Assembly (NCBI GenBank): GCA_910588825.1
Contig: CAJURF010000009.1
Coordinates: 1 to 64,000, forward strand
DNA: 64,000 nt
Reading direction: 5' to 3'
Source: an uncultured Lachnospiraceae bacterium
GTDB taxonomy: Bacteria > Bacillota > Clostridia > Lachnospirales > Lachnospiraceae
Shown: piece by piece, positions 32,788 to 41,526 of the stretch
Position numbering within the stretch: position 1 is the first letter of the stretch
How the letters are laid out: the number at the start of each line of letters is the position of its first letter
Made by a program: the position numbers and the translations under genes
The notes under the pieces: generated by a model
What the model saw: the letters and a program-made list of their open reading frames with translations, nothing else
Told to the model about the DNA's origin: nothing
Database searches by the model: none

Positions 32788-33945
32788 ATGTTAGAAAGGA
32801 CTAACCACAAAAAATGTTTTTGGTCAGATGCAGGGAAATATCTGTGCGTGTGGTCAGCAGTGATTCTGCTGTTAAGCGGCTGCGGTATTCAGGCGAAAGT
32901 TTCCGGGGCTGCTGAAAATACAGGCGGCCAGGCCGGGGAGGCGGCGCAGGAGACACAGGCAGGCAAGGCTCCATGGAAAAACCAGGAAAGCCCGGATGAC
33001 CAGGAGGCTGTGAAAGAATTATTTGCCATGGATACCTACATGACTCTGGCGGCTTACGGAGACCGGGCCCGGGAGGCAGTGGACGCGGCGGCAGTGGAGA
33101 TTCAGCGGCTTGAGGGGCTGCTATCCACAGGCGATAGTGAAAGTGAACTCTCAAAGGTAAATAGAGAGGGCAGGGGAACGTTGTCCAAGGATACGGCGGC
33201 TTTGACAGAACGTTCTCTGGAATTGTATCAGGAAACGAAGGGGATTTTTAATATTGCGGTGTATCCAGTGATGAGGGCCTGGGGATTTACAGATGGCAGT
33301 TATCGGGTTCCCTCTCAGGAAGAACTGACACAGCTCCTGTCTTTAACGAATGCCAGAAAGATTAAGTTCGACAGGGATCTGGCGCAGATTTCTTTTGGCC
33401 GGGAGGGGATGGAGATTGATCTGGGCGGCATCGCCAAAGGGTATACATCCAACCGGATTATGGAGATTTTCCGGGAATACGGGGTGAAGAGCGGGCTTGT
33501 GAATCTGGGAGGAAATGTGCAGGCGCTGGGAACGAAGACTGACGGCAGTCTGTGGCGGGTTTCCATTCTGCATCCGGAGAATACAGAAAGATATGCAGGT
33601 ATTCTCTCCATTGAGGATTGTGCGGTGGTGACTTCCGGCGGATATGAGCGCTGTTTTGAAAAGGATGGGACTACCTATCATCACATTATTGATCCACGGA
33701 CGGGATATCCGGCAGACAGCGGTCTGGAATCTGTGACCATTGTCAGTCCGGACGGGACTCTGGCGGATGGATTGTCCACGTCGTTTTTTGTTATGGGACT
33801 GGAGAAAGCAAGTGCATATTGGAGAGAGCACCAGGAGGAATTTGAGATGGTTCTCATGTCAAAAGAAGGCGGATTGTATGTGACAAAAGGCATTGCGGAG
33901 CATTTCACGTCAGACTATGAGATTACAGTGATTGAAGGAAAGTAG
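32788..33945 (+). CDS. apbE: ApbE-family FAD:protein FMN transferase lipoprotein
   Basis: A 385-residue exported enzyme that moves FMN from FAD onto a Thr or Ser of target proteins. The signal peptide ends in the lipobox LLSGC (about residues 29-33). The ApbE domain starts at FAMDTYMTLAAYGDRA and has GIFNIAVYPVMRAWGF, IDLGGIAKGYTSNRI, SGLVNLGGNVQALG, THHI-like YHHIIDPRTGYPADSG and DGLSTSFFVMG, all family landmarks. Its targets are almost certainly the FMN-binding-domain proteins that follow at once (33945 and 35944). No ribosome binding site is evident before the ATG. Confidence 0.93.
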   Translation: MLERTNHKKCFWSDAGKYLCVWSAVILLLSGCGIQAKVSGAAENTGGQAGEAAQETQAGKAPWKNQESPDDQEAVKELFAMDTYMTLAAYGDRAREAVDAAAVEIQRLEGLLSTGDSESELSKVNREGRGTLSKDTAALTERSLELYQETKGIFNIAVYPVMRAWGFTDGSYRVPSQEELTQLLSLTNARKIKFDRDLAQISFGREGMEIDLGGIAKGYTSNRIMEIFREYGVKSGLVNLGGNVQALGTKTDGSLWRVSILHPENTERYAGILSIEDCAVVTSGGYERCFEKDGTTYHHIIDPRTGYPADSGLESVTIVSPDGTLADGLSTSFFVMGLEKASAYWREHQEEFEMVLMSKEGGLYVTKGIAEHFTSDYEITVIEGK

Positions 33946-35954
33946 TGAAAGAAATGAAAAAGATATGGAAAATCCTTCCCACGCTGGCTCCTGTGCTGGC
34001 AGTGGGCGGGGTGGCCGCGGGAGCGGCGGCAGGCCTTGGCAGTTATACGGTTCCGGCGTACGGGGCAGAGGAATTCAGGATTCCCGGCTCAAGGGGACTG
34101 GCGGCGCAGGGGGATGATGTGAATAAAACGGTTCAACAGCCTAAGGAGACTGGGAAGCCTGCAGACACCGGGAAGCCGGAAGAAAAGAAATCAAGAAAAG
34201 AACAATCAAAAGGGTCTTTTCAGCTGGCAGACGGCATCTATGAAGGAACCGGAACAGGGTATCGTGGAGAGATAAAGGCTGCTGTAAACATTAAGAATCA
34301 ATCCATTGAGGCCGTTGATATACTCAGCCATTCAGATGACGAGGCTTTCTTCAACAGGGCAAAGGAGGGCGTGGTCGGCAGCATGTTAGCCGGCCAGACC
34401 ACAGAGGTGGATACGGTGACCGGAGCCACTTACAGCTCCAAGGGGATTATACAGGCGGTGAAAAATGCGCTGAAAGAAGATGCGGGAAGCAGTGAAACAC
34501 CAAAGAGCACTGCCCCGTCTGGAAGCCAGACAAAAACCCAGGGCTCTGGGGTAATTGGGCAGGGGAATCTTTCCTATGCGGACGGCACCTATGAGGGGAG
34601 TGCCCCTGGCTTTTCCGGAGAGGTGAGGGTTTCCGTGACAGTAAAAGACAAGACCATTACGGCCATAGATATTTTAAGCCATTCAGATGATGAATCTTTC
34701 TTTGGAAGGGCCAGGGAAGGCGTGGTCAGCAGCATTCTTTCGTCTCAGCAGCTGGAGGTGGATGCCGTGTCCGGGGCCACTTACAGTTCCAACGGGATTA
34801 TCAATGCGGTGAAAAATGCCCTCAGCGGTGCGAAAAGCCCCACGGAGGGACAGCAGGGGGGAAGTACGCCCACGGCATCTCCTGAACCGGTAAAGAAAGT
34901 GAAAGAGCCCAAAGCGTATAAAGACGGAACCTATACCGGGACAGGAACCGGGTTTGGGGGAGAGCTTACGGTAAAAGTAAAGGTTGCCAAAGGGAAGGTC
35001 AAAAAAATCCAGATTGTCAGCAGCAGTGACGGTGAGGAATATATCAGGAAAGCGAAAGCACTGCTGAAAACCATCTGTGAAAAACAGAGTACCAATGTGG
35101 ATGCCGTGTCTGGTGCTACCTACAGCTCCGCAGGGATTATTGAGGCTGTGAGAAACGCTCTGGCAAAGGCGGCCGTCTCCAAAAGTACCCCGTCACCCAC
35201 GAAAACGCCCACGGTTTCTCCCGGAGCGGCGCAGGGGCTGTTTCCTTATCCCGACGGCACTTACACGGGAACAGGAGAAGGTTTCGGGGGGAAAATTACG
35301 GTGGAAGTACAGATAAAAAAGAAAGCCATTGCAAGTGTAGTGGTGACGGAACACAGGGATGAGGACGATGGGTTCTTCAACCGGGCAAAAACACTGGTGG
35401 ATCAGATTGTGAAAAATCAGAGTGTGGACATAGACGCTGTGTCCGGGGCTACCTACAGTTCCAGAGGGATTCTGGAGGCCGTGAAAAATGCCCTGAAAGC
35501 GGCAGCTGCAGGCACGCCGTCAGCCACAGGTACTCCCCCGGCCACAGGCACCCCGCCAGCTGCAGGGACACCTGCGGCGCCGGAAACTCCATCGCCGTCT
35601 GAGACGCCGGGGACAGGTTATAAAGACGGCCTCTATACGGCGTCGGCCCTTTGCTCGCCAGATGAATACTGGGATTTTGACCCGTATAATCTGAATCTTA
35701 CGGTTGTCGTGTCAGAGGGAAGGATTACCGCCATACGGAATATTTATGGAGACTATGGGGACGACGCTGCGGATAATGATTCTTATGTGAACCGGGCGGC
35801 CAATGGAAGCTCTTCTTCGCCGGGGATTGTGAGCCAGATTGTGGAGAAGAACAGCGCGGAGGGGATAGATACCGTATCTCATGCCACCTGCTCATCCCGG
35901 GCCATTATTGAGGCGTGCAGACAGGCCCTTTTGAAGGCCCAGAATGGACAGTAA
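33945..35954 (+). CDS. Secreted protein with five tandem FMN-binding domains
   Basis: A 669-residue exported protein. A signal peptide (KIWKILPTLAPVLAVGG, cut near VPAYGA) leads to five FMN_bind repeats of about 85 residues, separated by Pro/Thr/Ser/Lys-rich linkers. Repeats 1-4 each end in VDxVTGATYSS or (I/V)DAVSGATYSS, the site where ApbE attaches FMN to the Thr. Repeat 5 (about 560-669) has the deviant SHATCSS and a different start (DEYWDFDPYNLNLTVV). GTG 33945 overlaps the apbE stop; ATG 33954 is also possible. It probably carries four or five covalent flavins outside the membrane as an electron wire. Confidence 0.9.
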   Translation: MKEMKKIWKILPTLAPVLAVGGVAAGAAAGLGSYTVPAYGAEEFRIPGSRGLAAQGDDVNKTVQQPKETGKPADTGKPEEKKSRKEQSKGSFQLADGIYEGTGTGYRGEIKAAVNIKNQSIEAVDILSHSDDEAFFNRAKEGVVGSMLAGQTTEVDTVTGATYSSKGIIQAVKNALKEDAGSSETPKSTAPSGSQTKTQGSGVIGQGNLSYADGTYEGSAPGFSGEVRVSVTVKDKTITAIDILSHSDDESFFGRAREGVVSSILSSQQLEVDAVSGATYSSNGIINAVKNALSGAKSPTEGQQGGSTPTASPEPVKKVKEPKAYKDGTYTGTGTGFGGELTVKVKVAKGKVKKIQIVSSSDGEEYIRKAKALLKTICEKQSTNVDAVSGATYSSAGIIEAVRNALAKAAVSKSTPSPTKTPTVSPGAAQGLFPYPDGTYTGTGEGFGGKITVEVQIKKKAIASVVVTEHRDEDDGFFNRAKTLVDQIVKNQSVDIDAVSGATYSSRGILEAVKNALKAAAAGTPSATGTPPATGTPPAAGTPAAPETPSPSETPGTGYKDGLYTASALCSPDEYWDFDPYNLNLTVVVSEGRITAIRNIYGDYGDDAADNDSYVNRAANGSSSSPGIVSQIVEKNSAEGIDTVSHATCSSRAIIEACRQALLKAQNGQ

Positions 35955-36447
35955 GAAAAAGGGGGCTCAGGCGATGAGAGGATTTTGGATAAAGACAGTC
36001 AGCCTGCTGGGGGTGGTCTGTGTACTGGCAGGTTATGACAAAGTTCTGGCAGCCAGGGAAAAGGATGAAGAAATCGCCCGGCTGAATGCCCGGGTGGAAG
36101 CCATGGAAGAATTTCTTTGCAGCAATATGGGCACACAGGCAGAAGAAGAAACAGAGAAAGAGACAAAGATGGACAGCATTTATGCAGACGGGGAATGGGA
36201 GGGGGAGGCTCAGGGATTTGGCGGGCCTGTCTCGGTGAAAGTGACAGTGGAAGGGGGAAAGCTGGCCCAGATAGAGGTTTTGTCGGCAGAAAAGGAAGAC
36301 CAGACGTATCTGTCTATGGCAGAGGCCATATTGCCAGCCATGCGGCAGGCTCAGTCCCCGGAGGTGGACACCATAAGCGGAGCCACTTTCAGTTCCCAGG
36401 GCCTGAAAGACGCGGTAATGCAGGCGCTTGAGAAGGCGGAAAAGTGA
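35944..36447 (+). CDS. Membrane-anchored single FMN-binding-domain protein
   Basis: A 167-residue protein. A hydrophobic anchor (FWIKTVSLLGVVCVLAGY, about residues 14-31) is followed by a short coiled coil (REKDEEIARLNARVEAMEEF) and one FMN_bind domain (about 75-167) starting YADGEWEGEAQGFGGPVSV and ending VDTISGATFSS, the flavinylation site. It overlaps the end of the five-domain gene by 11 bases. It would pass electrons between the membrane NapH-like partner and the multi-flavin protein. A second ATG (35974) is an alternative start. Confidence 0.85.
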   Translation: MDSKKKGAQAMRGFWIKTVSLLGVVCVLAGYDKVLAAREKDEEIARLNARVEAMEEFLCSNMGTQAEEETEKETKMDSIYADGEWEGEAQGFGGPVSVKVTVEGGKLAQIEVLSAEKEDQTYLSMAEAILPAMRQAQSPEVDTISGATFSSQGLKDAVMQALEKAEK

Positions 36448-36448
36448 C

Positions 36449-37330
36449 ATGGAGAGAAAGAAGTTTCATATAGGGAATCTCACGGCAAGACAAAGGAAAA
36501 AGCTGCATATGTGGCTCAGGGCGGCGGTTCAGCTTATTTGTTTCCTGTTCTTTTCTTCGGCGTTTACCGCGGCTTTCGGCGGTGTGAAGTATATAGCCGT
36601 TCAGCTGGGGGCAGGAGAGAAGGTGGAATGGACTGGGTTTACGACGGCTTTAGCCGGATTGTGCGGTTTTACCATTGTATTCGGCCGGTTTTTCTGCGGA
36701 TTTGCCTGCGCGTTTGGAAGCCTGGGAGATTTTGTCCATAGAGTGTACTGCCAGATTTGTAAGAAGTTCAGGAGAAAGCCGCTGAAATTAGACGGGAAGT
36801 GGAGTACAGGCCTGTCGTCTCTGAAATATTTTGTTCTGGCAGCTGTTGCTGTGCTGTGTTTTCTGGGAATTTACCCCAGGCTTCGGGGAAGCAGCCCCTG
36901 GGATGTGTTTTCCATGATCTGCAGAGGGAATTTCCAGCTTGCCGGATATATTCCGGGAATTATCATATTGTTGTTGATTTTGGCGGGTATGTGTGTGCAG
37001 GAACGGTTTTTCTGCCGCTTCTTATGTCCCATGGGGGCAGTGTTTTCCATGCTGCCGGTGCTGCCGGTATTTTCCCTGAGTAGGAACCGGGAAACATGCG
37101 CTCCCAGATGCTCGGCGTGTACAGGCAGGTGTCCTTCGGATATCCAGCTTCCCGCAGACGGCTCCTATGAAACACCGGGAGACTGCTTCCAGTGCCAGAA
37201 ATGCGTGGATACCTGTCCGAAACAGAACATCCATTGCCAGGGCGTGGAGGGATTGAGGGGCAACGAGGCTTGGTTCACAGTGGTCCGCAGTGGAATCTTC
37301 ATAGCAGTGTGTATATGGATTGGAATTTGA
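36449..37330 (+). CDS. NapH/RsxB-like membrane iron-sulfur protein
   Basis: A 293-residue integral membrane protein with about five helices and two C-terminal [4Fe-4S] binding motifs: CAPRCSACTGRCP and CFQCQKCVDTCP. Helix-end pairs GRFFCGFACAFG and RFFCRFLCPMGAVFS match the conserved CxxxC pairs of NapH/CcoG-type electron-transfer proteins. The likely role is moving electrons from cytosolic donors across the membrane to the flavinylated proteins encoded just upstream. The ATG at 36449 sits 2 bases after the previous stop. Donor and final acceptor are unknown. Confidence 0.85.
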   Translation: MERKKFHIGNLTARQRKKLHMWLRAAVQLICFLFFSSAFTAAFGGVKYIAVQLGAGEKVEWTGFTTALAGLCGFTIVFGRFFCGFACAFGSLGDFVHRVYCQICKKFRRKPLKLDGKWSTGLSSLKYFVLAAVAVLCFLGIYPRLRGSSPWDVFSMICRGNFQLAGYIPGIIILLLILAGMCVQERFFCRFLCPMGAVFSMLPVLPVFSLSRNRETCAPRCSACTGRCPSDIQLPADGSYETPGDCFQCQKCVDTCPKQNIHCQGVEGLRGNEAWFTVVRSGIFIAVCIWIGI

Positions 37331-37390
37331 GCAGTAGTCAGATTTTGGGTTAGTTTTTACTAATCAAAAAAAGATAACGGAAGATTAATC

Positions 37391-37409
37391 GCCGTTGAAA
37401 ACGGCTTTT
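37391..37409 (+). terminator. Short terminator after the flavin redox operon
   Basis: GCCGTT-gaa-AACGGC is a 6-bp stem followed by TTTTA, 60 bases after the NapH-like gene. Confidence 0.5.
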
Positions 37410-37444
37410 AATAAAATTTCAAAACAAGGAGGAACTTACAGATT

Positions 37445-39883
37445 ATGATGAGAAAAGACATTTCGGCAAAATTTCTTGCCATGGCGCTGTCTATCTCCAT
37501 GCCTGCCGGGCTTTGTATGCCTGCAGTACCTGCATTTGCCGCGGAAGAAAGCAGTGTAGTGCAGGAGGGAGTTAATAGAGAAGCCGGCGTTTCGGTTAAA
37601 AGCATGCCGGGGACAGAAACGGCGGAAGTGACAGCCGGGAATCCAGAAGAAGTGCCGGACATGGCCCGGGAAGAAATAGCAGAAGACGGGACTGAGGCAG
37701 AGAAGTGTGAACCAGAAGATGAGAAAGCTGGTTCAGGAGTAAATGAGGCAGCAGAAGAAACAGCCAATGAACAGCAGGCTGCCGTAAAGAGCGGACAGTT
37801 TGTATTGATGAACATCCCATACGATGATTTCTATAAAGCAGAAATCAATAATGATGTTCAGGTTGATGCGTTTACCTCCGCTACACTGAATAAGACCAGG
37901 ACAGGCGGCAATACTTCCGACGGACTGGCAGCTGGTTCCTATCATGTAAACGCAGACGGCACAGATATTACAGGGGTGATCTATCCGGTTAAAATAGGGG
38001 AAGGCGTGGATCTCACAGGTTATAAGGAGGTGCAGGACAGCGACAGTCTTGAGATCACTGTGACTAACCGGGGACAGACTTCCACCACAGCTTATACCGG
38101 CAGGGAAACACTGTTTGAAAACCCCAGCTATTCCTATTATGTGCTCAGCCAAAATGAGGTTCCTGACAATTATAAAGAAGTAACTGTGGAAAACCAAAAG
38201 CTGGTGTTCGGAAAAGCTCAGGGAAATGTAACCGTTGTGAAAGCTGAGGATGTGGATGTATCCCTTCAGACAGAAACCAGCTACGGCGATTATGGAATGA
38301 AAATAACTAAGAAAGGCACCTCTGAGGTTCCTGATTTCCTGAATGATGTCAAGGTGTACGGCGTTGTGATCGGCACGGATACCAATGGATATGGACTGCG
38401 CCATTTGGAAAATATCTGGAGAAAGTATGACCTGGCATGGTGTACAGGATTTACCACAAAGGTTCATAACGGTCCCACATCTTCAGAGCACTATAAGAGC
38501 ATGATGGGGCAGACCATACGGAAAGTCACTTACTTTACAGACAAGGGCATTTATGAAATTGGGTTAGACGGAACTTACATACCAGTTAAATTTCCTTATT
38601 CACTGGAAGCATCCAATGCCCCCACAACAGCAGGTTCTGTTCAGATCAGCCTCAGCGGTCTGCCAAATGACTACAAACCTCAGTATGAAGCGGCCAATCT
38701 GGCAGGCGCTGTAGTGAACGGGAATATATTATCCTATACAAAGGAAAATGCTGAAAAAGGCCAGTATACCCTGAAAATCACAGACCAAGGCGGAAAATAC
38801 GCCTCTATCAGCACCACATTCCAGCTGTATGTGGATGCGCCGGTTATCTATCATTCCAATGATAAGAAACTTGTGTTGAAATCAGGTATGGCAGAGAAGG
38901 ATTTCACAGATTATGTCAGCAGTATCACATCCGCAGAAGTAAATGGGAAATCTTATGCGGCAAGCGGGAGAAATTCAGTGAAGCTGGTCAATGAAGACGG
39001 TACACTGAAGACAGATGCGGAACCCATTACAGCAGACGGAATTTACCATATTGTGCTGAGCGCCACGGGATATGCTCCAGTTGAATTTAATTACTCACCC
39101 AATATGAAATTGGAGAAACTGGAGGAGGGCATTCAGAAAGCCGGTAAATTAAAAGCCTCTGTTTATACAGCCGCCAGCTGGAAAAACATGCAGACAGCTC
39201 TTACTGTGGCTGAGGAAACGCTGAAGACTGCCAGTTCACAGGAAGAAGTGGACAAGGCGGCTGCAGAACTGAACAAGGCAGTGAGTGGGCTGGTGAAGGC
39301 GCGGCCGAAAACAGGCACAGTGGTCAAGTCCGGAACCGTCAATTATCAGGTGAAAACATCCACCACGGTGGCCGCGTCAGGGCCATCCAGCAAGTCAGTG
39401 ACAAAAGTATCTATTCCGGCATCAATAGTGATCAACGGATACACTTATAAAGTAACATCTATAGCCAATGAGGCATTTTCCGGCTGTACCAGGCTGAAAA
39501 CAGCCACCATCGGAAAAAATGTTGCCACAATTGGAACAAAGGCATTTTATAATTGTAAAGCAGTCACCCAGGTAACCGTATCTTCCACTGCTTTGACCAA
39601 GATTGGAAATTCGGCGTTTATGGGCTGTACTGCAATGACAGGATTCAGTGCCAGGTCCGCGAAACTGGCTTCCATAGGAAGTAAGGCGTTTTACGGGGAT
39701 AAGAAGCTGAAAACAATTTCCCTGCACACATCGAAACTGGCCAAGGCAAAAGTCGGTGCCAGCGCTTTTAAAAAGATAAAGACGTCCTGTGTATTCAAAG
39801 TGCCATCTAAGAAAATGAAAGCTTATAAAAAAATATTCCAGGCGAAAGGCGCGGGAAACAAAATTAAAGTAAAGAAAATATAG
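37445..39883 (+). CDS. Large secreted surface protein: Tp47-like, FIVAR-like and BspA-type leucine-rich repeats
   Basis: An 812-residue exported protein. The signal peptide ends near PAFAAEES. An acidic linker leads to a region (about 118-410) with FVLMNIPYDDFYKAEINNDV, DAFTSATLNKTRTGG and GSYHVNADGTDITGVIYPVK, which I associate with Tp47-type (treponemal 47-kDa lipoprotein) domains in Clostridia. A helical FIVAR-like segment (about 560-615; ASWKNMQTALTVAEETLKTA) follows. The C-terminus has BspA/LRR_5 repeats (EAFSGCTRLKTATIGKNV, KAFYNCKAVTQVTV, SAFMGCTAMTGFSA, KAFYGDKKLKTISL). There is no LPXTG. It may be the surface partner of the flavin system next door; that is inference. Confidence 0.65.
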   Translation: MMRKDISAKFLAMALSISMPAGLCMPAVPAFAAEESSVVQEGVNREAGVSVKSMPGTETAEVTAGNPEEVPDMAREEIAEDGTEAEKCEPEDEKAGSGVNEAAEETANEQQAAVKSGQFVLMNIPYDDFYKAEINNDVQVDAFTSATLNKTRTGGNTSDGLAAGSYHVNADGTDITGVIYPVKIGEGVDLTGYKEVQDSDSLEITVTNRGQTSTTAYTGRETLFENPSYSYYVLSQNEVPDNYKEVTVENQKLVFGKAQGNVTVVKAEDVDVSLQTETSYGDYGMKITKKGTSEVPDFLNDVKVYGVVIGTDTNGYGLRHLENIWRKYDLAWCTGFTTKVHNGPTSSEHYKSMMGQTIRKVTYFTDKGIYEIGLDGTYIPVKFPYSLEASNAPTTAGSVQISLSGLPNDYKPQYEAANLAGAVVNGNILSYTKENAEKGQYTLKITDQGGKYASISTTFQLYVDAPVIYHSNDKKLVLKSGMAEKDFTDYVSSITSAEVNGKSYAASGRNSVKLVNEDGTLKTDAEPITADGIYHIVLSATGYAPVEFNYSPNMKLEKLEEGIQKAGKLKASVYTAASWKNMQTALTVAEETLKTASSQEEVDKAAAELNKAVSGLVKARPKTGTVVKSGTVNYQVKTSTTVAASGPSSKSVTKVSIPASIVINGYTYKVTSIANEAFSGCTRLKTATIGKNVATIGTKAFYNCKAVTQVTVSSTALTKIGNSAFMGCTAMTGFSARSAKLASIGSKAFYGDKKLKTISLHTSKLAKAKVGASAFKKIKTSCVFKVPSKKMKAYKKIFQAKGAGNKIKVKKI

Positions 39884-39892
39884 ACCAGTAAG

Positions 39893-39929
39893 AAAAAGTC
39901 TGCTGTGGTTATGCCGCGGCAGACTTTTT
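39893..39929. terminator. Bidirectional terminator
   Basis: AAAAAGTCTGC and GCAGACTTTTT form an 11-bp stem with A and T tracts on either side, between the surface protein gene and the convergent spmB. Confidence 0.75.
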
Positions 39930-39943
39930 GATCTGTGCAATCT

Positions 39944-40474
39944 TCAGGCCGCATAGAAGGAGGCCAGCAGCACGCTGGCGGCAATACCGGCTAAAGTTGA
40001 CAGCAGCGCGCCTGTGAGAGTATAGCGGGTCTTTGTAATCTTTGCCGTCATAAAATATACTGACATAGTATAAAATATGGTCTCCGTACAGCTCAAAAGC
40101 AGGGAGGCAATCAGACCAATGCGGGAATCTGTTCCGTATTCCTTGAATATATCCAGCGCCAGCCCGGTTGCTGCGGAAGATGAGAACATGCGTACAAAAG
40201 CCAGCGGCACAAGGGGGGCGGGAAAGCCGAGGGGGTCTGTAATTTTTCCCAGGTAATTGCCCAGCATATCCAGGAAACCGGAGCCCCGCAGGATTCCCAC
40301 GGCTACCATCAGGCCGATTAGTGTGGGCAGGATTTTTACGACAGTTTTCAGTCCTTCGGCCGCGCCGGACACGAAGGACTCATAGACTTTTACTTTCTGA
40401 AGAATGCCAAAAGCAATAATGTAGAAAATAATCAGTGGAATCGTGACTTCTGATAAAAACAGGAGAAATTTCAT
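39944..40474 (-). CDS. spmB: Spore maturation protein B
   Basis: A 176-residue membrane protein of the nucleoside-recognition (Gate) type. It shows VTIPLIIFYIIAFGILQKVK, VYESFVSGAAEGLKTVVKIL, LPTLIGLMVAVGILRGSG and SSSAATGLALDIFKEYGTDS, all typical of SpmB, which is needed for spore core dehydration in Bacillus. spmA normally lies directly upstream; here the upstream gene is an acetyltransferase (41301-40555) and no spmA is present. The gene supports a spore-forming host. It ends at a terminator shared with the surface protein gene. Confidence 0.9.
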   Translation of the reverse strand: MKFLLFLSEVTIPLIIFYIIAFGILQKVKVYESFVSGAAEGLKTVVKILPTLIGLMVAVGILRGSGFLDMLGNYLGKITDPLGFPAPLVPLAFVRMFSSSAATGLALDIFKEYGTDSRIGLIASLLLSCTETIFYTMSVYFMTAKITKTRYTLTGALLSTLAGIAASVLLASFYAA

Positions 40475-40554
40475 GGCTTGCCCCTTTGCCGCTGTTGTTT
40501 TTATTGTATGCGGTTTGGGGAGAAATCTGAACCGGAAAACATTTTTCTTTTATC

Positions 40555-41301
40555 TCACACCCGTTTCAACCGAAACCAATAAGAATAAAGGTCCGAAAAC
40601 CCGAGACTGCTGTAAAGATTTTTGGCAGAGACATTGTCAGGCAGCACCTGCAGGTAGGCGTGCCGTGCACCCTGGCGGATTCCCTCATTTAATATGCGGA
40701 TACAGATGGAGCGTGCCAGGTGCTGGCGGCGGTAGAAGGGGTCCACATGGATGGCATACAGTCCGATGTGGTCTCTGTCCAGAATTCCCAGTCCGATGGC
40801 GGCAATGCGGCCTTTCCTGACTACGGCTGCGGCGATGGTGTCTTTTGGGATGGCGGCATACATGGTGGGAACGATTCTGCGGTGTATCCGGCTGGTGGTT
40901 CCCTTCAGGGAAAACAGGGCATCCAGCCACTCCCAGCTGATATCCTTATCCAGCTCAACATCTATTTCCGGCTGAAAGGAAAAATCTTTTAAATCCAGTA
41001 CCTTCACCTGAGTGGGGTGGGCGGTCTGGTATCCCCGCTTTTTCAGAAGCAGGTCGAATTTTGGGTCAATCAGCGGTGTGATTTTGAAAATGCAGGGAGT
41101 TCCCCAGTGATTATAGATACTTTCACAATAGGGTATTTTCACATCCAGCGGGATACTGGAAGTTCCAATCTGTTCCACAGAGTTTGTCCGGTGGGTATAG
41201 AAGTGGGAAAAGCGCAGCAGCCATCCGTCATATACCTGAAGCTGGTGAGAAGGCCAGGCGTTCAGGGAAAGATCTTCTATGGTTTTTATGTAGGCCTGCA
41301 T
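40555..41301 (-). CDS. GNAT-family N-acetyltransferase
   Basis: A 248-residue protein whose C-terminal half is a GNAT fold: AAAVVRKGRIAAIGLGILDR, then IGLYAIHVDPFYRRQHLARS (the R/Q-x-x-G/H-x-A acetyl-CoA loop in a variant form) and AYLQVLPDNVSAKNLYSSLGF. The N-terminal half (SLNAWPSHQLQVYDGWLLRF) is typical of the group in which two GNAT-like halves are fused. The substrate is unknown. It lies upstream of spmB on the same strand with an 80-base gap. Confidence 0.85.
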   Translation of the reverse strand: MQAYIKTIEDLSLNAWPSHQLQVYDGWLLRFSHFYTHRTNSVEQIGTSSIPLDVKIPYCESIYNHWGTPCIFKITPLIDPKFDLLLKKRGYQTAHPTQVKVLDLKDFSFQPEIDVELDKDISWEWLDALFSLKGTTSRIHRRIVPTMYAAIPKDTIAAAVVRKGRIAAIGLGILDRDHIGLYAIHVDPFYRRQHLARSICIRILNEGIRQGARHAYLQVLPDNVSAKNLYSSLGFSDLYSYWFRLKRV

Positions 41302-41526
41302 GGAAACCCCTCCTCTTTCATAATTACCCGTTTTGTTTTGTCCAAACCCGCGGCATCTGAATTTTGCACCATTTTATCACAGTACAGCGTTTCTTTCAAG
41401 AAATACCTGATACATGTCTATACAGAGGATATTCATATATTGTTTTGACTTTGCCCCCTAATAATGATATTATTAAAGTATTGTAATGTTTCAAGATATA
41501 ATATAAGTAAAAAGGTGATTCTGAAA

